The notes beneath the pieces were generated by a model. It was given only the letters and a program-made list of their open reading frames with translations. It ran no database searches and was not told the DNA's origin. Below are positions 11,204 to 21,339 of a stretch of DNA of 64,000 nucleotides, piece by piece. The position numbers were made by a program, and so were the translations under genes. Every line of letters starts with the position of its first letter. Position 1 is the stretch's first letter. Origin of the DNA: Marisa cornuarietis (taxonomy: Eukaryota; Mollusca; Gastropoda; Architaenioglossa; Ampullariidae); assembly GCA_004794655.1 (NCBI GenBank), contig SMMW01000575.1, positions 13,405,001 to 13,469,000 of the forward strand, given 5' to 3'.

Positions 11204-12808
11204 ATGGTAAGAAATCTCTTTACCTCAGGATTGTGCGCAGATGTTTGCTCTAGTCACCCTTCCTCGAAGCGCGTTTTACTTTAGAGAGATAGAATTTTTC
11301 TGACTGACTGCATAAGTGTGCATGTGTGCACCTTTTTGCACACATGTTTAAGTTTCTACATTCAGTCAGTTTGTCCACTCATGTGACAATATATCTGCGT
11401 ACTTATTATTTATGCTATTTGAAGGCTAGGATGTCAGCCAACTGTTTGAAATGCCACACATGCTTCTCATGGGTCGGCTACACAGTCTAGTTTGGATGCT
11501 AATGATTAGCATGCAGCTAAAGTTGTTATAAAAAATGAACAGTTTGGCTGATTGTAGGCGTTAGCGCGTCAGTGCTTTCAGAGACGGGCGTTCCTTGGTG
11601 GAAATCTGTCCGCCCCAATCAATCTCTTTTATGACATCTCGACAATTTCAAAATTCGTATATTCATCACTAATTAGCGAAAACCTAGTCACTGGGAAGAG
11701 AAACTTCCACTGCACTAAATCATTAAACCCGTGCCATTTTCAACAGAAATTTACGTAAAATAAGTCAAGCACCCGGTGTTACACTTCGATCACTCGATGG
11801 AAAAAGTAGGAAAAAATCCTGGCTTGTCCGGTTTCTTGAGCAGGATCACGTGACCTGTTTTTCCAGTCTATTAGGAATGTAATTTCATGGTTACAGGCCT
11901 TCTCCCTGTTGCTGATTGCCTGTGTCGTGGCCTCTGCGCTGGCCGGCGACTTGTTGACGGCACAAGGAGGTGGAGGTCTTGGCACAGATCTCTATGGTGG
12001 CGTCGGCGGAGGACTTGACCTTTACGGCTCTGGTGGACAGTTGGGAGGTGGTGTATACGGCGGAGGATATGGCACCGGAGGTACCGGCAAGGGCTCATAT
12101 TCTACATCTTCTTCCTACAGCAGTGGAGGTAAACTAGTAGCTTGAGTTTTTTCCCCTACAAATGCTTACATCAGCGATTATCTCACTACCATAGTTTTCG
12201 ACACCGATGTCCTCATTGTCTTTGTGTAAGTTTCACTACTGTTTGCTCTTATAACTGTCTCTTCCAAGTGGCTCTTTCATTTTTACTACTGCATTTTTAA
12301 ACGTAAAATTCTTATGAACGTTGTTTCCGTTGGGTGTCCTGTAGGTGGTCTTGGCGGAGGCTATGGCGGTCTTGGCGGAGGTTATGGCGGTCTTGGCGGA
12401 GCTTATGGTGGTCTCACCGGAGCTTACGGCGGTATCGGCAGTCTCGGCGGAGGAAAAGGAGTCGTTTATGGCGGCGGAGTTGGCGGTCTTGGTGGCCTTG
12501 GAGGTTATGGCGGCGCCGGAGGAAAAGGAGTCGTTTTGGGCGGCGGAGTTGGCGGTCTTGGTGGCCTTGGAGGTTATGGCGGCGCCGGAGGAAAAGGAGT
12601 CGTTTTGGGCGGCGGAGTTGGCGGTTTGGGAGGTCTCGGAGGCGTCGGAGGAAAAGCTGGCCTCTACGGTGGCGGCCTTGGCGGAGCAGGTGGTCTTGGC
12701 AGCGGCTTAACTTACGGCAATCTTGGCGGCGGGGTCTACGGTATCGGGCAGGGAGGACTTGGAGGAGCTGGTGGCGGTCTTGGTGAAATATCTTACAACA
12801 AATATTGA
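11204..12808 (+). CDS. Secreted Gly-rich repeat protein (shell-matrix type), three coding exons
   Basis: Exons are 11204-11206 (ATG alone, donor GTAAGA), 11897-12128 and 12345-12808. They join to 233 codons ending TGA. Exon 2 begins directly with a signal peptide (AFSLLLIACVVASALAG), so the start codon is separated from the rest of the protein by a phase-0 intron. The mature part starts DLLTAQGGGG and is mostly Gly with Leu, Tyr and Val: GGLGGGYGG units, then 23-residue repeats of the form GGKGVVLGGGVGGLGGLGGY, then a tail ending GEISYNKY. No Cys was seen. Gly-rich secreted proteins with Tyr and Leu, such as shematrins, are established shell-matrix components in molluscs; assignment here is by composition only. 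A TATA box lies at 11118 and AATAAA near 12862. The decayed gene at 16834-17411 shares the AGDLL mature start and is probably a paralogue. Confidence 0.82.
12450..12660 (+). repeat. 69-bp coding tandem repeat in the Gly-rich protein
   Basis: AGGAAAAGGA recurs at 12451, 12520 and 12589 with an exact 69-bp period, and again at 12649 after a shortened 60-bp unit. Each full unit encodes 23 residues and the copies are almost identical, so the expansion looks recent. Confidence 0.9.
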
Positions 12809-12861
12809 TAATTAAAGACATGCCTTTGATCGCCGAGAATCAATGACGTATTTAAACTGCA

Positions 12862-12867
12862 AATAAA
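12862..12867 (+). terminator. Polyadenylation signal of the Gly-rich gene
   Basis: AATAAA lies about 55 bases after the TGA stop. Confidence 0.6.
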
Positions 12868-12959
12868 TTCTGCTCTCTTTCAAACACAACCAACAGAGTT
12901 ATTGTTTGTTTGTTTTGTTTTGTTTCTTCTTTACATTATTTTTATTCTTGTTTGCGTTG

Positions 12960-13245
12960 TGTGACGTGCGATGTAAGAAATCGTGTCTGCCGCTGTGAGC
13001 ACGTTTCACAAGACTTACTTATTTGCAAAGGTGTCCCGTGTGTATAAATATGGCGTCTAAGGGAATGTGACGTGTGCATAAAGATGACTTGTAGGTGAGG
13101 GTGACGTGTATGTTAGGTGACGTCTAGGGGAGGGTTAATTATGATTAATGTTGACGCGTGAGTGAGTTTTGCGTTAAGGGTGGAGCCTTGCTGAGGGTGA
13201 CGTGGGACATGTAAGTGTAGCGTGTGATGAGTGGGTGACGCATGA
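12960..13245. repeat. Degenerate minisatellite with TGACG cores
   Basis: The motif GTGACGTG or close variants (GTGACGTC, TGACGCG, GTGACGCA) recurs seven or so times at irregular 15-100 base spacing, for example near 12961, 13068, 13100, 13116, 13198 and 13235. Intervening sequence is G/T-rich. It looks like an eroded tandem array just downstream of the Gly-rich gene. Confidence 0.5.
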
Positions 13246-13379
13246 ATGGGATATGTCAGCAAAAAAAGCCACATATAGATCAACTCCGCCATTGACGGTC
13301 CTAAGTCCGGATGAGAAAGGAGGAGGGCTACCAACCCTACCCCGTAAAACCCTGTAACCTCGACAGAAACGACAGCTAG

Positions 13380-16070
13380 AGAAACAACTCCGTCTAGTAG
13401 AAGGAGTGAAGCAGACCAGCGAGTTGAACCTATGACAGCGAGGGATCAAAGCCAAACGGACGTCTCCAGCTCGATTGCGGAGCTCCTGACGCAAAAATAG
13501 CATATGCGAAGGGGTTGCTGGAATGTACGAACTTTATTCCAGATAGAAAGAATATCACAAACAATTAAAGAAATGAAGAACTACAAGCTCACAATGCTAG
13601 CAGTAGCACAGGTCAGAAGAACGGGTACAGGAAAGCAGACACTTAACTCTAGGGAAACCATTATCTGGTCTGGCAGACGAGACAACCACCACCATGAAGG
13701 AGTCGCCCTGATAATCAGCAGGAGACCTGCAAACGCGTTCTTGCAGTAGAAGCTCATACATAACCACCTACTCTACTTGAGGCTAAACTCAACGTTCACG
13801 AAGCTATCTATTGTAGTAGCCTACTCCCTCAATGACAACGCTGACGAAGAGGAGAGAAACAAGTTTTATAGTGCACTCCAAGCGGTCTTAGACGACAAGA
13901 ATGATCTGATGCTCTTCATGTGCGATTTTAACGCAATAGTAGGCAGCAAAAACGAGAACAGAGAAAGAGTCATGGGGTGGGATGAAACTTGAGAACCTAA
14001 GGATAATGGAGAGAGACTCATTAGTCTGTGGGAAGAGAACGATCTTATTATTGGTGGTACTATGTTTGCCCACAAAGAGATCCACAAAGTAACCTAGACA
14101 TGACCTGATGGAATGACACAAAGCCAGATAAACCACATCACCATCAACAGCAAATGGAGGCGTTCCCTACAGGACGTGCAAGTCAAGCGAGGAACAGACG
14201 TTGACAGTAATCACCACCTATTAGTTGCAAAGTTGAAACTGAAGTTGAGAAAAGCAAAGATTGGACAGAAAGGAAACCAACGTTTGGACATGGACAAACT
14301 CAGAGACCCAGCAATCAAAACGGCCTTCGGCATCACGTTCAGAAACAGCTTCAGCATCCTCCAAAACGGAGCAGCAATGACGATCGATACCTTTAACAAA
14401 GCCACAATAGAAGCAGCAAAAAACAAAACAAAACAAAACAAAAAAAGGAAACAAAAAAAATTGCCTTCAGGATAAGCTCTCAAACCGAATGGATATCTGC
14501 TCATACATGGAACATGATGGAAGAAAGGAAAGAGATAAAGAAGAACTTTCTGAATACGAAGTCCTCCAGGCTGAAAGAGAGGACTGCATCCCAATACAGA
14601 GAGCTAGAAAAACAGATCTAGTCCTCCTCAAGAAGAGACAGGCAACAGTATACAGAACAGCTCGCAGCTCAATCCAAGGTAGCAGCCAAACGATAAGACA
14701 TGAAAGCGACCGTCCAGATGATAATGAACCTATGAAGTGACCGAAGGCACAGCCAGAACATCCTGGTTAAAAGAGCAGATGGCATGCCCATCACTGAAGC
14801 ACGAGCTGAACTGAAGAGAATGGGGGGGGGGACATTTTCAACAGGTTCTAAATCAGCCAGACCCGCCAGTGCTACCCGAAATCACCTAAGCGGAAGAAGT
14901 CCTAAATATCAACACCAGCCCTATTACACTACAAGAAATTACCGAAGAAAGGAGACCTTGGTGAATGCAAGAACTGGAGAGGCATCATATTGTTATCCCT
15001 CACCAGCAACGTTTTCATCCGTGTAATCCTCCAGCGCATTACAACAGTAGACTCCATACTCCGACAAGAGCAAGCCGTCTTTCGAAAAGGACGATCATGT
15101 ATGGACCATATCTTTGTGCTGCGACATATCCTGGAACAATCACAGGAGGGAAACAGTCCACTGTCTATGGCCCTATCGACTTTGCGAAGCCATTTGACGG
15201 CCTACATCGTGCCTCTCTGCGGAAAATCATGTCACTATGGCATCTAACAGAAATTGGTGAGAATCATCAAGTCCTTTATATGAAAACGTCGAGTGTCAAT
15301 TCATCCACAACAACCAGCTGACAGAACCCTTTAGAGTGGACACAGGCGTCAAGCAGGGGTGCATCCTGTCACCGATACTGTTCTCATTGGCCATTGATTG
15401 GCTCATGCGCCGCGTCCCTCGGGGAAGTCGAAACGGCCTACAGTGGACTTGAACCACATTCCTGGAGGATCTAGACTACCCCGACGACCTAGGAATATTA
15501 TCCCATAGGCACCAAGACCTCCAACAAAAGGCCAAAAACCTAAGTAAGACTGCCAGCATGACAGGAGCCAACAGTCGAAAACAACAGTACCTATGTAACA
15601 ACGTGAACCCTGTCGCAATCAGCGGGAGACCGCAAGTGGATGTAAAAAATGTGTGTGGTGGCAGCAAGGTGAGAGCAGCTGGTTACTGTGAACAAGAATT
15701 ACCACCAAGATCACCAAAACCAACCAAGCTTTTGCAATGCTTAAGCCAATCTGGAGATCCCCTAGCCTCAGCATCCACACAAAGATCAGAATCTTCAAAA
15801 GAAGAGCTACGAGACAGTGCAGGGACGTGCACCTTAGCAGAAATAAACCAACAGCGGCGTTGGCGACGACTTGCCACGTGAGCCGCATGCCTCCAGACTC
15901 AATCCTCAGACCAGTCATGCAATGGATACCACATGGAAAAAGGAACAGAGAGAGGCCATAAAAGACAAGAAGGAGAACCGTCAAGAGCAGAGGCCTATCA
16001 CTCAAGACAGTCCCCAGAGCAGTATCAGCCTAATAATGATATCATCAGCAGGGAGGATGACGGGACTGTG
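13380..16070 (+). mobile_element. Degenerate non-LTR retrotransposon (LINE), endonuclease plus reverse transcriptase
   Basis: Several broken frames together read as one LINE ORF2. An AP-type endonuclease starts near 13507 (RGCWNVRTLF), with FMCDFNAIVGS near 13912. Reverse-transcriptase motifs follow: QAVFRKGRSCMDHIFVLRHI near 15075, IDFAKPFDGLHRASL near 15173, GVKQGCILSPILFSLAIDWL near 15346, and the catalytic box as YPDD near 15475 in place of the usual YADD. The 3' part has the conserved WIPHGKRNRERP signature near 15920. Frameshifts and stops separate every block, so the copy is dead. The RGCWNVRTL opening and overall layout resemble the RTE/CR1/I-type LINEs common in molluscs; the clade is not certain. 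Confidence 0.82.
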
Positions 16071-16506
16071 ATTTTCTGACCACATCTGGATCTTTTTTAG
16101 ACAGCACCGTCGGCTGGTTCAAAGGTAACTGTGCATTGTAATAACCGAGTGCATTGTCAGTCTCTTGTTGTCTCTATTCTTGACGTGGCATTAACTTCTG
16201 TGGGTATGTCTCTCGCTTTGCCCTCTACTTGTTATCAATGTTCTAGTAGAAACCCTGTTTTATTTATTGAAACTCTGCCTATGTTCGTTCTTCTACCGGT
16301 CATTTAGGTCTCCGGTTTCCCTTTTACACGCCTGAGAACGACATCCCATAGCTAGAGTTTGCTTATGAGGACATGCGCGTACACTGACATCCGCACGCAC
16401 ACCCACACGCACGCACCCACCCACCCACCCACAGAACAAAGTGGAGTGTAGGAAACATTGAAGAAGAAAATCATCTTAAACCTCCTCTAGTTTCATCGAC
16501 AAAACA

Positions 16507-16507
16507 C

Positions 16508-16567
<60 letters not shown>
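16507..16567. repeat. (CTGT)n microsatellite
   Basis: About 15 uninterrupted CTGT units. Confidence 0.96.
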
Positions 16568-16833
16568 AAGCAAGCCTCAAGCAAATACGTCTACATATAT
16601 TTTTCAACATCTCTTTAAATGTAATTTCTCTCTCACACTCTCATTTTCTTTCCCATGTCTTCAGCAGGTCACAGAGAGTAAAACGTACACCCATCAAAAC
16701 ATACAAACACATAAAAGACAAAATATTAACAAAAACACAAAATTCATTTGTTTCACTTTTATTTACTGCACAGTCTTTTGGTGTGGTCCCTGACATAATT
16801 TATCGCCTGACGACCAAATATCACAAGCACACT

Positions 16834-17411
16834 CTAACCCTTGATGGGAACGCCGTAGCCATAGCCGCCATAGCCATAGCCGCCGTAAGGATACCCATAA
16901 CCATAGCCCTGCAACAAAGAGGTCAGTTGATTTATAGATAATGCAGAAATTGCATTCTTATACAGAACATTTTCATATCCCATCTTCCTTGTAGCAAAGT
17001 GAACTCAAAGCGATTCACATACATGGCCACGTTCATAATTTCATGGTAGGCATCAAACGTACCAAATATACAAACGTGCAAACAACACGCACAAACAGAA
17101 ACACCATAACGTACAATCAAACAAAAAAGTAACCTTGTAAACAGCTTGCTGACGCACTAATTTAATTAACACAACTTCTCTATATTACAGAAATTAAAGA
17201 CACAAAACGTACCTTGCCATATACACCACCATATGGATAGCCGTAGGCTCCATAGCCATAGCCTCCATATCCATAAGGGTAGCCGTAGCCTCCAAAGACA
17301 CCCTTGCCGTAAATGCCAAGGGATTCAACTCCCCCATTAAGAACCATATAGCAGGTCTCCTGCCATGGCGCCAGCCACGAGGACGCAGACAAGAAGGGCG
17401 ATTACAGATTT
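16834..17411 (-). pseudogene. Decayed Gly/Tyr-rich secreted protein gene
   Basis: Two exon-like blocks occur on the minus strand: 17411-17213 and 16908-16834, joined by a good donor (AAG/GTACGT) and acceptor (TTGCAG). The first encodes a signal peptide (KSVIALLVCVLVAGAMAG) and DLLYG, then hits a stop because of a single extra T. In the shifted frame it continues GVESLGIYGKGVFGGYGYPY and more Tyr/Gly repeats. The second ends GVPIKG and TAG. Upstream of the signal peptide a CT-rich tract lacks a clear AG acceptor and there is no in-frame ATG. AATAAA lies near 16760 on the minus strand. The mature start AGDLL matches the Gly-rich gene at 11204, so this is a paralogue. A sequencing error in the T run would rescue the frame but not the missing acceptor. 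Confidence 0.65.
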
Positions 17412-17944
17412 TTGCGAGAGAGAGAGGGAGAGGCGATTACACCTTCACGCGGTCTTGTTCGTTTAGTGCTCTTACTTATCCATAGATTTATTTAAAGGAA
17501 AAAAGGAAAATCTGGGCTGAACATATAGAAATAATAAAAATTCTCTACAGAAATGTAAGATTTTACTTGTGCTGAAAGTGATTACAACCTCCTGTCTAAA
17601 AACCTGTAAAAGATACGTTAGATGGAAACAAGAAAATGAAGTAACAAAGTTCTGTAAATTATTTTGCAGGTTACATCTCTATCAGTGACCAAAATCGTTG
17701 AAAACTAACGGCATATTGCTTCACATCGCTTACAGAACTTCCTGGGAGCTTTACCTCTGCCGACACATGGATATTACCACAGACAGTAACTATCATGGGA
17801 GGCAACTTTAAAGCTTATGTACAGAGTATCAGCTGTTTATTACCAACGAGCTCTTTAAACACACAAGACCAGTTAACTGTACACATAGAACAATTAGAAT
17901 GACCTCGCCACAAAGTTGAGAGCATCATAGCCAAGCACGCAGAC

Positions 17945-18200
17945 AGTAAACAGTGCAGTGAAAACCACGCCCTATCCCATCCTGGACTGCCTGGACTGGT
18001 TTGAATTAACATCAGGGCTAAGGCAGGGATGTGTGCTATCGCCTCAGGTTTTCATCATCTACGATAAAAGCATCATGGAAGCGGAAAGGCTAAATGAAAT
18101 GTTGTTTTTTTTTACCGACAAAGGGTTTGGCTACTTAAAAAGAGAAGCCTACAGAAAACTACAGGAGCAAAGTCATCAATTTGTTGACCTCACTCCTTAG
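17945..18200 (+). mobile_element. LINE reverse-transcriptase fragment
   Basis: The frame reads LTSGLRQGCVLSPQVFIIYD, matching the RQGCVLSP-type motif of non-LTR reverse transcriptases. The surrounding sequence is too decayed to place in a family, and it is a separate copy from the LINE at 13.4-16.07 kb. Confidence 0.65.
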
Positions 18201-19254
18201 CCCCTCACCATTACGATGGAGACAAGGGCACAGTTAATCAGCGCTATACCCATACCCACTCTAGCACATCAGTGTTAAACGTAGTCAAAGCCGAGGAAAG
18301 AAAATTAACGTGAAAGGAGACGGCGAGCAATGATGGAGGACACTCCAGTTCACCGGCATATCCAGCTAGCACTGAAAACTTGCATTCGAAGATGCTCTGG
18401 CACCCGACCAAAAGACTGCCCCAGAGACCCCGAATCGAACGTATGACAGAGACCCTCTCGTCAAAAAAATCATAGTGTCACCAAGATCTCACACCAGGTC
18501 TTTAACCACCGTCTTGATCTCCTCACGACACAAAAGGTTTTAGTGGACGACAACGAAAATAAAGAAGCTTAATAAACATGAAATAAATCTTGTGTTTTTA
18601 AAGCAGCCTTGAACCTGTGGTAGGTTCAGGCTAGAGGCTCAGTACCAGGCTATAGACTCAGTACCAGGTTAGAGGCTCAGAGACGGTCGTCCATACGTGT
18701 TGTCCGTGGCTTCGCAGCAGGAATGTCTGGTTAGAGGAACAAACCTGAACCTCCGCTGGCACATTGAGACTTTGTTGCCATGGCCGTCGCAAGAGCTTAC
18801 CATTATGAAGGAGTTTGGTGCTGGATCCGCAAGAAGTTGTGAAGTCTAATGGACTCTGAGGTGTCAGGACGAAGTCTAATGATGCTTTGGGCATTGATAT
18901 AGGGATCGTCAGGACTATTATATTTTATTGTCACAGACATTGTCCTCTTTAGAACAGGTCTTGTTCGTTCGTAGGGTTGATAATGGCCTTTAAGAACCTT
19001 ATTTTACGGCTGCTGCGATGAATGGAAAGTTTTATTTTTACAAAGCTGCTAACAGCAATGGCAGGAGTGCCTGTCACAGAAACTGTGACAGTAAGCTTGC
19101 TCTTCCATTTGTTGGCCTTTATTTGCGTGTCCTGTCGTTGTCTTTGTCCCCATGCCTTTATGTCTGTCTTTATGAGTCACACTGACTCACATACTTTCTC
19201 TCTTCTCTAGCTCGCCCTGAATCCTATATTTGCACTCAAAATTGTCTTTATTGT

Positions 19255-19497
19255 GTCAATTGTTTTTTCTCCTAGTCATTTAAAACCTTATTTACTTATT
19301 TATTTCCACTCTCTGGAATTAAAATAAAACATTAATAAGACTAAATGGACGTATTCATTGTATTCAGACTGCTTTTAGTCTTGCCGTGTGATAGGAACCA
19401 TGTCTTCCAGTATAATGCATGTCAATTGATTTTTCTCACCTGGTCACTTAAGACCTTTTTTTCCACCCTCTGGAACTGAAGTAAAACATCAATAAAA
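19255..19497. repeat. Imperfect direct repeat, about 80 bp, two copies
   Basis: A copy at about 19255-19335 (TCAATTGTTTTTTCTCC to AAAACATTAATAA) is repeated at about 19428-19497 (TCAATTGATTTTTCTCAC to AAAACATCAATAA). The copies differ by substitutions and one short deletion. Each ends in AATAA-rich sequence, so they could be two 3' ends or a decayed tandem pair. Confidence 0.55.
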
Positions 19498-21099
19498 TGT
19501 TTATTACCACGGGCGAGGCTGGATAAAGCCATCTTCTCCGCTTCATTTCGTTGAAAGTCTGGAGCCATAAAGCGTTTCTTACGTTGAGAAGACATTTTAT
19601 TTCCTTTAGGGCTCCACAAAGATGGCAAAGAAATGTAAAAATAAAAGATCAGCGGCAGACGAATGTACGCAACGGAAATTAACATTTTATATTTCCATCT
19701 GTTGTAGCATCTGTGGTATGAAATCAGAGAATATAACCAGGCTTCTTTTTTGTTGTCTCTCACGAAGCGACGTGATCCGTTATTTTCAACATTGTTTTGG
19801 TGTGTGTATGATTGGAGTTGTTTTAATGTGAGTTCGTAAGTCTTAAGTCGCCGGTCTAAGGTGCAAGTCGATTTCAAATACAGTGATTGCAGATTAATTT
19901 TAGTTATTCCTTCGCATGCTAAGGATATAAGAGGTTTGCGCTTGTCTGTCTGCTTTTGAGCCTTCATGTCGAGAAGGTTTTGTGAGGCCAGTAGTTGCTT
20001 ATACTGAAAACTTCGCTAGATGTTGAATTATCTCAAGGTACTTTAACGCATCGCTCGTCAGGCTTAAGCCATTCTGTCTGTAGTTGGCGTGTTGTTGTAG
20101 CCACTCAAGAACCTGTTCACAGATTAAATTAGAAGCTATGTGATTTGACGTGCATCTTGCTAAAAATGAGCGTACATGTCACGCCATATAAGGGGCATAA
20201 AACGGTTTTGTTCAATTCGTCATTTTTACCTCCCTTTTACTGTTACCTTTTGTGTACTTGACAGGGTCACCTGTAGGCATGACACAGCTCGCTCTCCTCC
20301 TCCTCCTCTCTTTCTCTCTCTTGCTCCAGACAGGAAGTCACAGGGTAGTGCGTCAGTGAGTGAGTCAGTGAATCAGCCAGTGACTCAGTCAGCGTGCGTG
20401 GGTGCGTGTTTGTGGTAGCTCGTGCGTGCTGTTTTATGATTCCTTCGTCAGTTTGGAGTTGCTTCAAATAACTACAAGGAGTCTGATTCCGATACGTCTC
20501 GGTCCTCGAAATCTGTCTTTAAAAGCTAGACTTTTGGAACGACTGTCTTGTAATGACCGATGATCTAAGCCCAGTGGTTAGAAAATAACTTCACGCTAAG
20601 GTTAGGTTTTATTCACTGAAAGACCAGTCCGCGCGTAGTGTTACTGTGTACGTGTCGCGGCTGTTGCCAGGATGACACAGGTGGTAGACGACGAAGAGGA
20701 GCCTCGACTTTGCTGTTGGTACGACGACGAATGATTTAGTTCATCAAAGGAAAGAGCTTTAGGCTTAATGCTCCCCATTGATAAGAGGCACGAACACGTA
20801 AGCAAGACATGTTTATTCTACTGACCCAATCCCAATACGCGCGCTCACACACATATATATATATATAGGTGTATATACATATATATTCACAGATGCGTGC
20901 ATACACGCAAGCACGCATGCACACGATGATTACGTTAAGAAGAAAGGTAAGTAATAATAAAAATGGCGGAGACATTTATTTTATCAACTAACAGTTTGCG
21001 ACCCTTTCTTACGTTTCAGGATCTCTCAACGCTTCCTGCCCAAAGTAACCGTGCGTGCGTACGTGCGCGCGGATGTCAGTGTACGCGCATGTCTGCATA

Positions 21100-21330
21100 A
21101 TAGTTACGGCTTCTCCGGGTGAGCGCTCCTGCTCCACGTTTGGCTATGGAGCCTGATTGAAAAGTGCTTCCACCTTGAGGGGGGGAGGAAACCGAAGTAC
21201 CGGAGAAAACCCCCGACGCTCAGCCCTGCGGAAGTGTCACATACAAAGAGTGTCCCGAGACGAGATCTGAACCCTGAGCCATTCACTACAGCGGTGACAA
21301 GCGAGTGTTTCAACCACTACCGGGCACCCC
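21100..21330 (-). mobile_element. tRNA-headed SINE
   Basis: Read on the minus strand the element opens with a tRNA-like promoter: an A-box-like TAGTGGTTGAAACACTCG followed about 35 bases later by a B-box-like GGTTCAGATCT. A conserved-looking body follows, with GTTTTCTCCGGTACTTCGG and TTTCCTCCCCCC. This body motif is common in invertebrate SINE tails. Confidence 0.6.
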
Positions 21331-21339
21331 GCACATAAT

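Larger units (their letters stand above)
17420..21090. other. Intergenic with a reverse-transcriptase scrap
   Basis: Apart from the RT fragment at 17945-18200 I see no convincing gene. A 181-codon open frame on the minus strand (19422-19967) has no domain or splice support. An imperfect direct repeat and a short perfect palindrome in this stretch are described separately. Confidence 0.5.

Noticed and set aside
12334..12821. Arg/Trp-, Ala/Glu- and antisense Arg/His-rich frames in the Gly-rich exon
   Set aside because: Tandem 69-bp repeats keep all frames open. Only the Gly frame continues from exon 2 and ends with a normal tail.
19422..19967. 181-codon open frame on the minus strand
   Set aside because: No domain, no promoter or splice context, and it overlaps a noncoding direct repeat. 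Length alone is compatible with chance in 64 kb.
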